Part shown: piece after piece, positions 1 through 8,817 of the stretch
Position numbering within the stretch: the stretch's first letter is position 1
How the letters are laid out: each line of letters begins with the position of its first letter
NCBI GenBank assembly: GCA_002897635.1
Contig: BDTD01000022.1
Coordinates: 57,016-121,015, forward strand
Length of the DNA stretch: 64,000 nucleotides
Reading direction: 5' to 3'
Source of the DNA: a bacterium BMS3Abin11
GTDB lineage: Bacteria > Pseudomonadota > Gammaproteobacteria > BMS3Bbin11
Translations under genes and position numbers: made by a program
Notes under the pieces: model-generated
What the model was told of the DNA's origin: nothing
What the model saw: the letters and a program-made list of their open reading frames with translations, nothing else
Database searches by the model: none

Positions 1-1534
1 CACCGGCCATTTCACCACAAAGGGTCACCGGAATTTTAGCCTTATTGGCTGCGAGTACCGTCATTTCTATTAACCTCAGTACGGAAGGGTGCAGTGGGTT
101 ATATAAATAACTGACCTCATCGTCTACACGGTCTATGGCCAGGGCGTACTGGATAAGGTCATTGGTGCCGATGGAAAAAAAATCCAGATGCGGAGCGAAC
201 AGGTCTGCTGCAATGGCAGCGGCCGGCACCTCTATCATTCCACCAATTTGCATCTTGGGATTAAACGGGATACTTTCCTCTCTTAACGCCTTGCGGGTTT
301 CCTTTATCAGTGTCAGCACCTGAAACAATTCGGGCAAACTTGACATCATAGGGATCATCATCCGCACACGTCCATGAGCCGAGGCACGCAGGATTGCACG
401 TAGCTGGGGAATGAACATTGACGGGCTGCCAAGGCTCATTCTTATTCCACGCAGTCCCAGTGAAGGGTTGAGGGTCGTTTCGCTATGACTCTCCAGCTGT
501 TTGTCCACACCCAGATCCATGGTGCGAATGGTGATGGGTTGTTTGTTGAAACGGCGTATGACACGCATATAAGCATTGAAATGATCACTCTCAGTTGGAA
601 TTTCCTCCCGGTTCAGATAGAGAAATTCTGTACGAAATAGACCAATCCCGGCTGCTCTGACATTCAGTGCCTGGCGAGTGTCCTGCGGCAGGTCGATATT
701 GGCCAGAAGGCTGATGCGTTCACCGTCCTGTGTGACTGACGGACTTTTTATCAATGCATCAAGTTTGCGTGTATGCTCCAGCGTTAGTTTTTTCAGCTTA
801 CGGTAGGCCGTCAGTGTGTTTTTGTCTGGTGCAATAATGACATCGCCGTTTCGCCCGTCAACAATCAGCTTGTCGCCGTGACGGATATAACGGGTAGCTG
901 CGTGCAGGCCGACGACAGCCGGAATGCCCAGGCTTCGAGCAAGGATAGAAGAGTGAGATATAGGGCTGCCGAGATTGGTCAGGATCCCGCGAATATTACG
1001 TGATTTCATGGCAAGGGTATCAGCCGGTGCAAGGTCACGTGAAACAATAATTGGGTCAGAGAACTCATTACTGATATCCGTGCTGCTTATCGGCTCTCTA
1101 CCCATCAAGTTCTTTTGTATGCGATCCACCACCTGTCGGATATCGTCACCCTTGGTGCGTAAATACTCGTCTTCCATGGCTTCAAAAACGTCTATCAAGG
1201 ACCGGCTTTGTCGGGCAATCGCCTGTTCTGCATTGATCTGTAGACGGGTGACGAGTTCTTCCGGCTGTTGCGCCAGCATCGGATCATCCAGCATCATAAG
1301 ATGGGCCTCGATAAAGCCAGTGGCTTCCGGTGGTGAGTCAGCAGTAATCTGCTTGCGAATCTGGATCATCTGCATACGCGTAGCAGCGATGGCCTCGCGC
1401 AGCCGGCGCACTTCATCACTGATGTGTTTCTTTGCTATCAGGTACTCGGGGACTTCTGATGATTCCTGAGACACAACACAGGCAGTACCGATGGCGATTA
1501 GCCTGCCGATCCCTGAGCCGTGCATGGACAACAT
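1..1534 (-). CDS. ptsI: Phosphoenolpyruvate-protein phosphotransferase (enzyme I), C-terminus cut by window edge
   Basis: Enzyme I transfers phosphate from PEP to HPr, the first step of the PTS phosphorelay in the cytoplasm. 511 codons are present and the frame stays open to position 1. Visible parts: an N-terminal HPr-binding helical region, the phosphohistidine motif [10 protein letters not shown] (His about 194) followed by LGIPAVVG, then the PEP-binding barrel with [24 protein letters not shown] and [12 protein letters not shown], ending in VTLCGEMAG. There is no GAF domain before the EI core, so this is PtsI-like rather than PtsP. The ATG overlaps the ptsH stop by one base (TAATG). With no sugar permease nearby the relay probably serves regulation. 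Confidence 0.95.
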   Translation of the reverse strand, partial: MLSMHGSGIGRLIAIGTACVVSQESSEVPEYLIAKKHISDEVRRLREAIAATRMQMIQIRKQITADSPPEATGFIEAHLMMLDDPMLAQQPEELVTRLQINAEQAIARQSRSLIDVFEAMEDEYLRTKGDDIRQVVDRIQKNLMGREPISSTDISNEFSDPIIVSRDLAPADTLAMKSRNIRGILTNLGSPISHSSILARSLGIPAVVGLHAATRYIRHGDKLIVDGRNGDVIIAPDKNTLTAYRKLKKLTLEHTRKLDALIKSPSVTQDGERISLLANIDLPQDTRQALNVRAAGIGLFRTEFLYLNREEIPTESDHFNAYMRVIRRFNKQPITIRTMDLGVDKQLESHSETTLNPSLGLRGIRMSLGSPSMFIPQLRAILRASAHGRVRMMIPMMSSLPELFQVLTLIKETRKALREESIPFNPKMQIGGMIEVPAAAIAADLFAPHLDFFSIGTNDLIQYALAIDRVDDEVSYLYNPLHPSVLRLIEMTVLAANKAKIPVTLCGEMAG

Positions 1535-1803
1535 TACTCGTCCTCTCCAAATCGACTATTGATTAGTTCGAGTAGTGCCCTTGCCGCCGCAGTTTCATCT
1601 GTGCCATTTACCTCTAACAGCAGATTCGTACCCTGTGAGGCGGCCAGCATCATAATACCCATGATGCTTTTGCCATTGACGCTCTGTTCGTCGTAGACAA
1701 GAGAAATATCACTGTCATAGGATGATGCCAGTTTGACAAAGCTGGCTGCCGCTCGTGCATGAAGACCAAGCCGGTTGATGATACGGATCTGTTCGCTGAT
1801 CAC
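1534..1803 (-). CDS. ptsH: Phosphocarrier protein HPr/NPr
   Basis: 89-residue HPr. The phosphorylated His15 is present in the motif GLHARAA, and Ser46 lies in [10 protein letters not shown], the site that HPr kinase modifies in other bacteria. Both regulatory sites are therefore intact, which agrees with hprK being encoded five genes away in the same run. The start overlaps the end of the EIIA gene by four bases and the stop overlaps ptsI by one, so translation is probably coupled. HPr would accept phosphate from PtsI and pass it to PtsN and, if it is active, to the EIIA-Man-like protein. Confidence 0.95.
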   Translation of the reverse strand: MISEQIRIINRLGLHARAAASFVKLASSYDSDISLVYDEQSVNGKSIMGIMMLAASQGTNLLLEVNGTDETAAARALLELINSRFGEDE

Positions 1804-2216
1804 AGGAACCTGCCCTCTGTGGTGGGTGCATCGCTGGTTATGGATATACCCATAACGCCTCCCTCCTCGGCAAAATGCGACAGTGTGACAAGATTTTCAT
1901 CTCGGTGATGTAGTACACGCAAAAGCATCGGCAAGTTAAGCCCACTGACTAATGAAACCCGGGGCGGCTCAACGAATTGCCGGGCAATGTTGAAGTGTGT
2001 GCAACCGCGTAGATCGGTCAGAATCAGGCATTGTCCTGCTGATATTAGTTGCTCGATGGCTTTTTCTATCTGTCCGGGCAGAATGTTGGCAGTATCCGGG
2101 TCATCATATACATTAATCACTTTAATCTGCTCAACTGATTGATTCATTATATGCCCTGCAGCCTCGAGCAGTTCATAACCTATCCGGCCATAGGTAAGCA
2201 GAATGATACCGGTCAT
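1800..2216 (-). CDS. PTS EIIA component, mannose/fructose (EIIA-Man) family, with altered active site
   Basis: 138 residues with the EIIA-Man fold pattern: the N-terminal strand GIILLTYGRIG, LILTDLRGCT in the middle and VSGLNLPMLL later. Family members carry a phosphorylatable His in the first loop (THG). Here the codon is TAT, giving TYG, so the acceptor His is replaced by Tyr. The supporting motif usually read as GGTP or GSTP is GCTH here. The reading frame is otherwise complete and overlaps both neighbours by four bases, so the gene is not an obvious pseudogene. It may be a non-phosphorylated regulator or may be losing function. No EIIB or EIIC genes are present. Confidence 0.85.
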   Translation of the reverse strand: MTGIILLTYGRIGYELLEAAGHIMNQSVEQIKVINVYDDPDTANILPGQIEKAIEQLISAGQCLILTDLRGCTHFNIARQFVEPPRVSLVSGLNLPMLLRVLHHRDENLVTLSHFAEEGGVMGISITSDAPTTEGRFL

Positions 2217-3058
2217 ATTAGATCCCTGTGCTGTAGATGTACTCTTGAGGCATCATTTTTTAATTTCTCTGCCAGTTGTTCTGCTACATAAACAGAGCGA
2301 TGGCGACCGCCGGTGCAGCCGATGGCGATAGTGATGTAGCTCCGGTTCTCTGTCTCAAAAGCCGGCAGCCATTCACTCAGAAAATTGTATATATGGTCAA
2401 TCATAGCTGCAGTTGAGGGTTTAGATTTGAGAAAGTTGATAACGTCCTGATCAACGCCCGTTTGCTCGCGTAAGCACTTCTCCCAGTAGGGGTTGGGCAG
2501 GCAGCGTACATCAAAGACAAAATCTGCATCACTGGGATTGCCGTGCTTATGGCCAAATGAAACAATCTGTAGCATCATTGAGGCACCGTCTCGTACACCC
2601 ACCAGGTCACGAACCTTACTGCGCAGTTCATGCGGGGTAATGTGGCTGCTATCAATTTCCATATTGGCGCTTTGTGCCAGCGACGCGAGCAGTTGATGCT
2701 CCTGTCGTATGCCCTCTATCAGTGATATTGACATGTCGGTCAATGGATGACGTCTGCGTGTTTCGCTAAATCGCTTGATCAGGGTCTTTTCATCGGCATA
2801 CAGGTAAAGTATACGAAATTCTATACCAAGCCGTTTAAGGTCCGCCAGACTGTCTGGCAAAGATTCCAGGAAATGACGGTTGCGAATATCTATGCTAACA
2901 GCAGCACGGCTATCCGGGTTGTGCATCAGGCTGGCAGCAAAATGCGGCAGCAGGTTGGCAGGTAGGTTATCAATGCAATAATAACCTATGTCTTCCAGCG
3001 CCTGCAGGGCAACTGTTTTACCAGAGCCTGACAGGCCGCTGACTATAGTTAGATCCAT
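2213..3058 (-). CDS. rapZ: RNase adapter protein RapZ (YvcJ family)
   Basis: 281 residues. The N-terminal P-loop is GLSGSGKT (residues 8-15), followed by the family-typical ALEDIGYYCIDNLP. The C-terminal domain has IAIGCTGGRHRSVYVAEQL, the signature of RapZ/YvcJ. In E. coli RapZ binds the sRNA GlmZ and guides its cleavage, controlling glucosamine-6-phosphate synthase. Whether that RNA target exists here cannot be seen. It lies between hprK (9-base gap) and the EIIA gene (4-base overlap), the usual place in gammaproteobacterial rpoN clusters. Confidence 0.96.
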   Translation of the reverse strand: MDLTIVSGLSGSGKTVALQALEDIGYYCIDNLPANLLPHFAASLMHNPDSRAAVSIDIRNRHFLESLPDSLADLKRLGIEFRILYLYADEKTLIKRFSETRRRHPLTDMSISLIEGIRQEHQLLASLAQSANMEIDSSHITPHELRSKVRDLVGVRDGASMMLQIVSFGHKHGNPSDADFVFDVRCLPNPYWEKCLREQTGVDQDVINFLKSKPSTAAMIDHIYNFLSEWLPAFETENRSYITIAIGCTGGRHRSVYVAEQLAEKLKNDASRVHLQHRDLI

Positions 3059-3067
3059 CGTTATTGT

Positions 3068-4045
3068 TTAACACGTCGTTGAGTTTATAACATCTTGCTG
3101 GATTGTAATGAAATCCTCAACCGCATTATAACCGCGACTCACCAGGATCTGGTTGCGAACCGCTGCTTCAATCATGACAGACAGATTCCGACCGGAAGTT
3201 ACCGGAACGGTAATTTCAGGAATCTGTATACCGAGAATGTTTCGATGGCTTTCCTTCTGGTGCAGGCGGTCCATGGTGCTTAGTCGCTGAGGATCCATGC
3301 GCTGCAGATTGACAATAAGTTCAATTCGTTTTGTCAAACGCGTGGCTGCTTCACCGAACATTTCGTGAATATTGAGTATCCCCAGTCCACGTACTTCCAG
3401 AAAATGGTTGAATTTCGGGTTGCAGTAACCTTCCAGGTGTTCGGGCGAGGTACGACGGATGGTAATAGCATCGTCTGCGACCAGGTGATGCCCCCTGGCA
3501 ATCAGCTCGAGTGCAAGTTCACTTTTGCCTACACCGCTTTCACCGGTAATTAATACCCCATGCCCCATCACTGAGAGTAATACACCATGCATAGAAGATT
3601 TGGGTGAAAGGGCGCGTGCAAGATAGAACTGTAAATGATAGATCAACTCCGGTGCAGGCAGCTGGCTGACAATTAATGGCATATCGGCTTCATCTGCGAT
3701 TAGTAACAGGTTCTGAGGCACATCCATGCCGTCACTGATAATGACCAGCGAAGTACGGGGCTGATGAAAAATGCGGGATTTCGTACTGGATTGGTGCTGT
3801 GCATCCAGTTGATTTAGATAGTTAAGTTCTTCAGTGCCGATGATCTGAACGCGGTTTGCATGGACGGTGTTCAGATAGCCGACCAGTGCCATGCCAGACC
3901 AGCGCGCATCGGGTGCTTCGAGGCTGCGTTTGTCACCATTTTTCCCTGCAGCCCAGTGTAACTTCAGTCGTTCTTTGCGGGACTCAAAGACATTTCTGGC
4001 TGTTAATGCCGTCCGTGGGGTCATGTCAATAGTGACCCTCACCAT
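3068..4045 (-). CDS. hprK: HPr kinase/phosphorylase
   Basis: 325 residues. The Walker A loop is GESGVGKS, after GVLITG, followed by the ADDAI segment. The C-terminal signature QIPEITVPVTSGRNLSVMIE matches the HprK capture region. The enzyme phosphorylates and dephosphorylates HPr at Ser46, which is present in the ptsH product. In proteobacteria HprK is usually found with PTS components that lack sugar permeases, as here. The N-terminus overlaps the ptsN end by 20 bases; the ATG at 4045 gives a normal-length N-terminal domain, although the internal ATG of MTPRTAL (4024) would remove the overlap. Confidence 0.95.
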   Translation of the reverse strand: MVRVTIDMTPRTALTARNVFESRKERLKLHWAAGKNGDKRSLEAPDARWSGMALVGYLNTVHANRVQIIGTEELNYLNQLDAQHQSSTKSRIFHQPRTSLVIISDGMDVPQNLLLIADEADMPLIVSQLPAPELIYHLQFYLARALSPKSSMHGVLLSVMGHGVLITGESGVGKSELALELIARGHHLVADDAITIRRTSPEHLEGYCNPKFNHFLEVRGLGILNIHEMFGEAATRLTKRIELIVNLQRMDPQRLSTMDRLHQKESHRNILGIQIPEITVPVTSGRNLSVMIEAAVRNQILVSRGYNAVEDFITIQQDVINSTTC

Positions 4046-4559
4046 TTACAGACAAATCAAAAGTTTCTCGAATCAGGGATGGATCTGTGGTTTCCAGTAA
4101 TTTCTGCCTTTTTTCATCATTGCGAAATATACCGGCCAGGCTGGCAAGCAGATTAAGATGCTCCTCTGTCGCATTCTCAGGTACCAGAATGGCGAAGACC
4201 AGGTTCACCGGCAGGTGGTCCACAGCATCAAAATCCAGAGCATTCTTTAGATGAAGGAAGACACCGACGACATCTTCCAGACCGGCAATACGCCCGTGGG
4301 GCAGGGCCACACCGTTGCCAATCCCGGTGCTACCCAGATTTTCACGTTCAATCAGCGTGCGGAAGATCTGCCTGGCATCGATATTCGGCAGGCGTTCTGC
4401 AAGCATATTCGCGATTTGTTCCAGCAGTCTTTTTTTGCTGGTAGTTTGATGGCCTATGACTATTCCGCCACGATCGAGAATCGCCCCTATATCTGGAGCA
4501 TCATCTTGCTTGTTTCCATGCATGGCGGGATGGCGAATACTGGCGTGACTGACTGACAT
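4026..4559 (-). CDS. ptsN: Nitrogen regulatory PTS protein EIIA-Ntr
   Basis: 177 residues, slightly longer than the usual 150-165 because of an N-terminal extension. The active-site His (about residue 88) sits in GIGNGVALPHGRI, preceded by LIERENLGSTG, which is typical of PtsN. The protein receives phosphate from HPr and regulates potassium transport, nitrogen and envelope functions in other gammaproteobacteria. It starts four bases downstream of hpf in the conserved rpoN-hpf-ptsN-hprK-rapZ order. Confidence 0.96.
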   Translation of the reverse strand: MSVSHASIRHPAMHGNKQDDAPDIGAILDRGGIVIGHQTTSKKRLLEQIANMLAERLPNIDARQIFRTLIERENLGSTGIGNGVALPHGRIAGLEDVVGVFLHLKNALDFDAVDHLPVNLVFAILVPENATEEHLNLLASLAGIFRNDEKRQKLLETTDPSLIRETFDLSVNGEGHY

Positions 4560-4562
4560 TAT

Positions 4563-4868
4563 TTATTCAATCGTATTTCTACGATGATCCTTTATTTTTT
4601 CTTTGTGTTTGATGACCTGGCGGTCAAGTTTACTGGACAGAGCATCAATTGCGGCATACATGTCACCATCTTCAGAATTTGCATGAATTGTCGCACCACT
4701 GGCATTGATCGTTGCTTCGGCAATTTGTCTGCTTTTTTCTACTGACAACACAACATGAGTCGTCGTGACGTGATCAAAATGACGATGGACGCGCTCCAGC
4801 TTTTCCGTGACATAATCATAGAGGGCATCGGTAACTTCTATGTGCTGACCAGTGATATTTAATTGCAT
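4563..4868 (-). CDS. hpf: Ribosome hibernation-promoting factor (HPF/YhbH)
   Basis: About 101 residues starting MQLNITGQHIEVTDAL, the typical short HPF start. This ATG has GGAG upstream at a usable distance. An in-frame ATG at 4883 (MESFT before it) overlaps the rpoN stop as TGATG and is an alternative start. The protein binds the 30S decoding centre and promotes 100S dimers in stationary phase. It contains the basic C-terminal HKEKIKDHRR segment of the short form and lacks the long-form C-terminal domain. Confidence 0.94.
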   Translation of the reverse strand: MQLNITGQHIEVTDALYDYVTEKLERVHRHFDHVTTTHVVLSVEKSRQIAEATINASGATIHANSEDGDMYAAIDALSSKLDRQVIKHKEKIKDHRRNTIE

Positions 4869-4882
4869 AGTGAAAGACTCCA

Positions 4883-6382
4883 TCAGAGTGTTAGCGATTT
4901 ACGCAGGTTGGAAGGGGGAATACTCATTAATTCCCGGTATTTGGCGACGGTACGCCGGGCAACACACATGCCTTGCTGTGATAATAGTTCAGCTATGCGG
5001 TTGTCACTTATCGGTTTATCGACCGGTTCATTATTCACCAGTTTTTTAATATGGGATCGAATGGCTGTGGCCGAGCAGGTTCCACCGTCAGTTGTACTAA
5101 CATGGCTGGAAAAGAAATATTTCAGTTCAAAGACACCCATATGGGTCTGCATATATTTGTTTGTTGTGACACGCGAAATAGTAGATTCATGAAATTCCAA
5201 TGCATCAGCAATATCATGTAATACCATAGGTTTCATCGACGCATCGCCATGCTCGAAAAAGTCCTGCTGGCGCTTGATGATCTCATTAGCCACCTTCATC
5301 AGCGTGTCATGCCGGTTTTGCAGGCTTTTTATATACCAGCGTGCTTCCTGCAGGTTTTCCTTAAGGTATCGATTGTCCGTACTGTTATCGCCTCGCTTTA
5401 TCAGACTTTGGTAATAGCGGTTCACCTCAAGTTTTGGCAAGGCATCTTCATTTAAGCGTGCATACCATTTCCCATTAATTTTTTTTACCGAGATATCCGG
5501 AATAATATAGCGCGCCTCTGAGGGGTTGATGATACTGCCGGGCCGGGGGTTGAGGCTTTGAATCAGTGTGATTGCACCACTCAGAGCAGCCGGGCTGCCC
5601 TTTAATACACGTTTAAGTTTTGTCATATCCCGATGTGCCACCAGGTCGAGATGCTTGTCCGCAATAGTCATGGCGGTCGACCGGTAAGCTGTGTCATCAG
5701 GCAGGTGCCTTAGCTGTATCTGTAATGAATCCGCTAGATCAACGGCCGCAACACCAACAGGATCGAAATTCTGGATTTGATGCAGCATGGCCATTACTTC
5801 ATCCAGTTCGATGGCGGGTTCAGCATCCAGTGACTGGGTAATATCCTCGATCGAGAGAGTCAGATAACCATCACCGTTCACTGCTTCTATAATCGTTCCT
5901 GTGATCAGCTGATCGCGGCTCGACAGGGAAAGCATACGCATCTGCCATTCGAGATGGTCATGCAGAGTAGTCGGTGATGAATTTCGGCTATCCACGTCCA
6001 TGCCGCTCCAGTCGTTTTCCCGGTTGTTACTGCGTGTGCTACGAGGAATATAACTTTCATCATCCCAGGTATAGTCTTCTTTCAGTTCATCGCCTGCGGT
6101 CCCCTGCTCAAAAACATCATCAGTCTCTTTGTTGGTGGTCGGTTCATCCTTGCCAGACCTCAGCTTTTCGTTGTTGTTATAGATCTCTTCATCATCTGTT
6201 ACTGCAGGGTCTGATGTAGCTTCGTTGTTATCAGCTGTGTCAAGCATAGGATTATTGTCGAGGGCTGACTGGATCTCTGTTCTCAGATCAACAACGGATA
6301 ATTGCAACAGACGAATGGCCTGTTGCAGCTGTGGTGTCATGGCCAGTTTCTGGCCAAGTTTGATTTCCAGAGTCTGTTTCAT
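4883..6382 (-). CDS. rpoN: RNA polymerase sigma-54 factor
   Basis: 499 residues. Region I begins with KQTLEIKLGQKLAMTPQLQQ, followed by an acidic region II (residues about 50-130), the core-binding domain with DGYLTLSIEDI and FDPVGVAA, and the C-terminal RpoN box ARRTVAKYRE near the end. These features define sigma-54, which needs enhancer-binding ATPases and recognises -24/-12 promoters. It is the first gene of the minus-strand regulatory run. Upstream lptB is separated by about 370 bases, so rpoN may have its own promoter in that gap. Confidence 0.98.
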   Translation of the reverse strand: MKQTLEIKLGQKLAMTPQLQQAIRLLQLSVVDLRTEIQSALDNNPMLDTADNNEATSDPAVTDDEEIYNNNEKLRSGKDEPTTNKETDDVFEQGTAGDELKEDYTWDDESYIPRSTRSNNRENDWSGMDVDSRNSSPTTLHDHLEWQMRMLSLSSRDQLITGTIIEAVNGDGYLTLSIEDITQSLDAEPAIELDEVMAMLHQIQNFDPVGVAAVDLADSLQIQLRHLPDDTAYRSTAMTIADKHLDLVAHRDMTKLKRVLKGSPAALSGAITLIQSLNPRPGSIINPSEARYIIPDISVKKINGKWYARLNEDALPKLEVNRYYQSLIKRGDNSTDNRYLKENLQEARWYIKSLQNRHDTLMKVANEIIKRQQDFFEHGDASMKPMVLHDIADALEFHESTISRVTTNKYMQTHMGVFELKYFFSSHVSTTDGGTCSATAIRSHIKKLVNNEPVDKPISDNRIAELLSQQGMCVARRTVAKYRELMSIPPSNLRKSLTL

Positions 6383-6753
6383 GCTGGATTGCCGTTATTG
6401 TTCAGCTTGCTACGGCTTATGTTTGTCATATTAATATGACCCCCTCGGATTATATTCTCTCTCTACTGGGGGCTTGTCAATCAGAATGATTTATATGCCC
6501 GCATGTATTTATGTAATGACTGCTTTGAGAGAACTCAAGTGTTGCGCCTGATCCCTCGCATATTTTAAGTGTAGACGTAAAATGGAAACAGTGTGGCTTG
6601 AAGGTTCCTTAATAATTCATAGATAATCATATTGGAGCAAAAACTTGCCCTTTCTGTGATAAGAATCTTCGCAATAGCTAGCTCACATGCGACCCTTGCC
6701 CTGATATGACAGGTGCTGAATCACAATCTGACACAGCCATGGTGAGTGGTACC
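6383..6753. other. Intergenic region between lptB and rpoN with a relic of the palindromic repeat
   Basis: No gene is supported. Positions 6600-6740 hold GAAGGTTCCTTAATAATTCA, which resembles one end of the palindromic element seen elsewhere, then AAGAATCTTCGCAATAGCTA and TGAATCACAATCTGACA. Those last two segments recur in diverged form at 14580-14710, so both are probably old, decayed copies. The part close to rpoN (6430-6560) is AT-rich and could carry its promoter, but no clear site was identified. Confidence 0.5.
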
Positions 6754-7479
6754 CTACAGGTGGAAATTATGACCGAGATAGACTTCGCGGACTTCTTTGT
6801 GCGAGAGAACCTCTTCTGCACTGCCGGCAGTCAGCACCTGACCGTCACTGAGAATGTAGGCCCGGTCACAGATACCGAGCGTCTCACGCACGTTATGGTC
6901 AGTGATCAACAGGCCTATGCCCATATTCTTCAGCTGTGAAATAATTTGTTGAATATCACCTACTGAGATGGGGTCAATACCCGCGAAAGGTTCATCAAGC
7001 AGGATAAACAAAGGCTCCAGTGCCAGCGCGCGGGCGATTTCGACGCGCCGGCGCTCACCTCCGGAAAGGCTGATGCCCAGGGCATCGCGCTTGTGCTCGA
7101 TATTGAATTCTTCAAGCAGATGGTCTACACGCTTCTGGCATTGTGCTTTCGTCAGATCGGGCTGCACCTCGAGTACCGCCATGATATTTTCTTCAACTGT
7201 TAGCTTGCGAAAGACCGATGGCTCCTGCGGCAGATAGCCGATACCCAGCCGTGCACGCCGGTGCATGGGCATGGCTGTGATGTTGAGGTCATCCAGCCAG
7301 ATGTAGCCTTTACCCGGGCGTACCAGTCCGACAATCATGTAAAAACAGGTAGTCTTGCCTGCACCATTGGGGCCTAGCAAGCCGACAATTTCACCCGTCT
7401 CAACCTTGATATCCACGCCTTTTACAACGGTGATACCCTTATAGCGTTTTTGCAGGCCTTCTGTAGAAAGGATGCTCAT
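6754..7479 (-). CDS. lptB: LPS export ABC transporter ATP-binding protein LptB
   Basis: 241 residues. Walker A is GPNGAGKTT, the Q-loop is [18 protein letters not shown] (typical LptB), the signature is [15 protein letters not shown], Walker B is [14 protein letters not shown], and the switch His is in [12 protein letters not shown]. LptB powers LPS extraction with LptF/LptG, which are not in the window. The ATG is preceded by GAGGCTCCCATC, so its Shine-Dalgarno sequence comes from the terminal inverted repeat of the element at 7483-7648. Confidence 0.97.
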   Translation of the reverse strand: MSILSTEGLQKRYKGITVVKGVDIKVETGEIVGLLGPNGAGKTTCFYMIVGLVRPGKGYIWLDDLNITAMPMHRRARLGIGYLPQEPSVFRKLTVEENIMAVLEVQPDLTKAQCQKRVDHLLEEFNIEHKRDALGISLSGGERRRVEIARALALEPLFILLDEPFAGIDPISVGDIQQIISQLKNMGIGLLITDHNVRETLGICDRAYILSDGQVLTAGSAEEVLSHKEVREVYLGHNFHL

Positions 7480-7482
7480 GAT

Positions 7483-7648
7483 GGGAGCCTCTGATTAAAT
7501 ATGCCATGCCTCGCCCTGCGGGGCTTACAGACTGATTCACACACTGTGTTGCAGCTTTTTACCAGGCCCAGGTATGCTTTCAAAGCTGCGCCTTGATTGT
7601 GAATCAACCTGTAAGCCAGAGATATGGCATAATTAATCAGAGGCTCCC
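7483..7648. mobile_element. Palindromic MITE-like element between lptA and lptB
   Basis: About 166 bp with near-perfect terminal inverted repeats: GGGAGCCTCTGATTAA at the left and TTAATCAGAGGCTCCC at the right, extended by ATATGCC and GGCATA just inside. The interior differs from the other copies but contains GATTCACA and TGTGAATC in inverted order. It encodes no transposase; a 67-codon frame across it is not a convincing gene. It separates two normally adjacent lpt genes and its left end supplies the lptB ribosome-binding site. Confidence 0.75.
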
Positions 7649-7678
7649 TAGACGGAGCTGACAGATTGAAAACGCTCA

Positions 7679-8272
7679 TTATTTTTTCAGGCGTCCTGGT
7701 TGAATGACTATTCTGGTGCGTCCCGATTCGGTTTTCTTACCTGATGTCTTGCCAGCTGTCTTGCTGGATGAGGACTGTTTAGTTATGCCGGCTTTCTTTT
7801 TCCTGCTCGATGACTGTCCCTTGATTGTCATCTTGCTGGTTTTCATATTGTAATAGATGATTTTACCTGTAATTATATTAGTGCCCTGAGTGATTTTTGC
7901 ATTATTTCTCAGCGTGATCAGGTCTTTGGTCTGTTCGAGTATCAACGTTCTTCCTTCGCCATACACCATCTCTTTATGGCCTTCCGGCAGCTGTTTGAAT
8001 TTGACGGGTTTCCCATAGGCTGTGGCGGTATCAATGTCATCACCTTTGTAGATCAGGATGATTTTGTCGGCTTTGATGTTCAATGTTCCCTGCGTAATTT
8101 CAACCTTTCCTTTAAGTACCCGCTGACCCGTACGAAAATCGATGCTTGTGGTATCTGCATCTATGGCGACGGGCGCACTTTTATCACTGTCCAGAGCGAT
8201 CGCATGGCTGCTGAAAAAAAGGCCAGCAAGTCCTATGCAAAGTATGGCCCTTATTCGGGAAAAAACATTCAT
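7679..8272 (-). CDS. lptA: LPS transport periplasmic protein LptA
   Basis: 197 residues with an N-terminal signal peptide (hydrophobic core LCIGLAGLFFSSHAIA) and an OstA-like beta-jellyroll region: APVAIDADTTSIDFRTGQRVLKGKVEITQGTL appears split over residues about 33-65, with KADKI and YGKPVKFKQ after. LptA forms the periplasmic bridge that carries LPS from LptC to LptD. The C-terminus (SSSRKKKAGITKQ onwards) is a lysine/serine-rich tail not needed for the fold. It lies 19 bases after lptC. Confidence 0.93.
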   Translation of the reverse strand: MNVFSRIRAILCIGLAGLFFSSHAIALDSDKSAPVAIDADTTSIDFRTGQRVLKGKVEITQGTLNIKADKIILIYKGDDIDTATAYGKPVKFKQLPEGHKEMVYGEGRTLILEQTKDLITLRNNAKITQGTNIITGKIIYYNMKTSKMTIKGQSSSRKKKAGITKQSSSSKTAGKTSGKKTESGRTRIVIQPGRLKK

Positions 8273-8291
8273 TTGATTCTCTCCAGAGTGC

Positions 8292-8738
8292 TCAGGAAAC
8301 AGGTTCCTTCAGCACTAGATTAAGTGTATCCGTTGTAGTAACACCACCACTGCCTGTGCTGTCAGATCCCCGGATGACGCGCACATTACCGGTCAGTTTG
8401 ACTTCATCCCCGTTGGCAGAGACCCATCCTGTTTCTGAATAGATATGCGTCGGAGCTCCACCGTGTACGTATTGTATAATATGCGGCTTATCGAGCAGGG
8501 ATGTATCATCATCAGGAAAATGCACCATACGGTCAGCCTCAAGCAGGTACTGCCGATTGCCGTCAGTGTCCATGCCGACAACGGTAAAATTTTCAATATA
8601 GTAATCGGGGTCGTGGCTTTTGGTGATTATCTCTTCTTTGGTTGCGGGTTCTCCAAGCAAGTCAGACTGCATCCAGGCCGTAAAACCAACGAGGGCAATA
8701 ATGGCACTGAAAATAACGATACGTTCAAGCCAGTTCAT
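8292..8738 (-). CDS. lptC: LPS export system protein LptC
   Basis: 148 residues, shorter than E. coli LptC (191). One N-terminal membrane anchor (IVIFSAIIALVGFTAWM) is followed by a periplasmic domain with DPDYYIENFTVVGMDTDGN, ADRMVHFPDDDTSLLDKP and DEVKLTGNVRVIRG, all typical of LptC. It docks LptB2FG to LptA. It sits between kdsC and lptA in the conserved order. Confidence 0.93.
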   Translation of the reverse strand: MNWLERIVIFSAIIALVGFTAWMQSDLLGEPATKEEIITKSHDPDYYIENFTVVGMDTDGNRQYLLEADRMVHFPDDDTSLLDKPHIIQYVHGGAPTHIYSETGWVSANGDEVKLTGNVRVIRGSDSTGSGGVTTTDTLNLVLKEPVS

Positions 8739-8773
8739 AATATCCTGTCAATGCTAAATATTCTGAAATATTT

Positions 8774-8793
8774 CACCACAGAAGGCGCAGAGG
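8774..8793. repeat. Degenerate CACCACAGAGG-type repeat
   Basis: CACCACAGAAGGCGCAGAGG between lptC and kdsC is a worn copy of the 9-base-unit repeat seen in cleaner form at 24767-24796. Confidence 0.5.
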
Positions 8794-8817
8794 TTGTTTA
8801 AGCAAGTTGCACATACA

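Noticed and set aside
2493..2965. Plus-strand frames opposite rapZ
   Set aside because: Antisense shadows of a well-supported gene.
7476..7679. 67-codon frame on the minus strand between lptA and lptB
   Set aside because: It lies almost wholly within the palindromic element and shows no protein-like pattern or ribosome-binding site.
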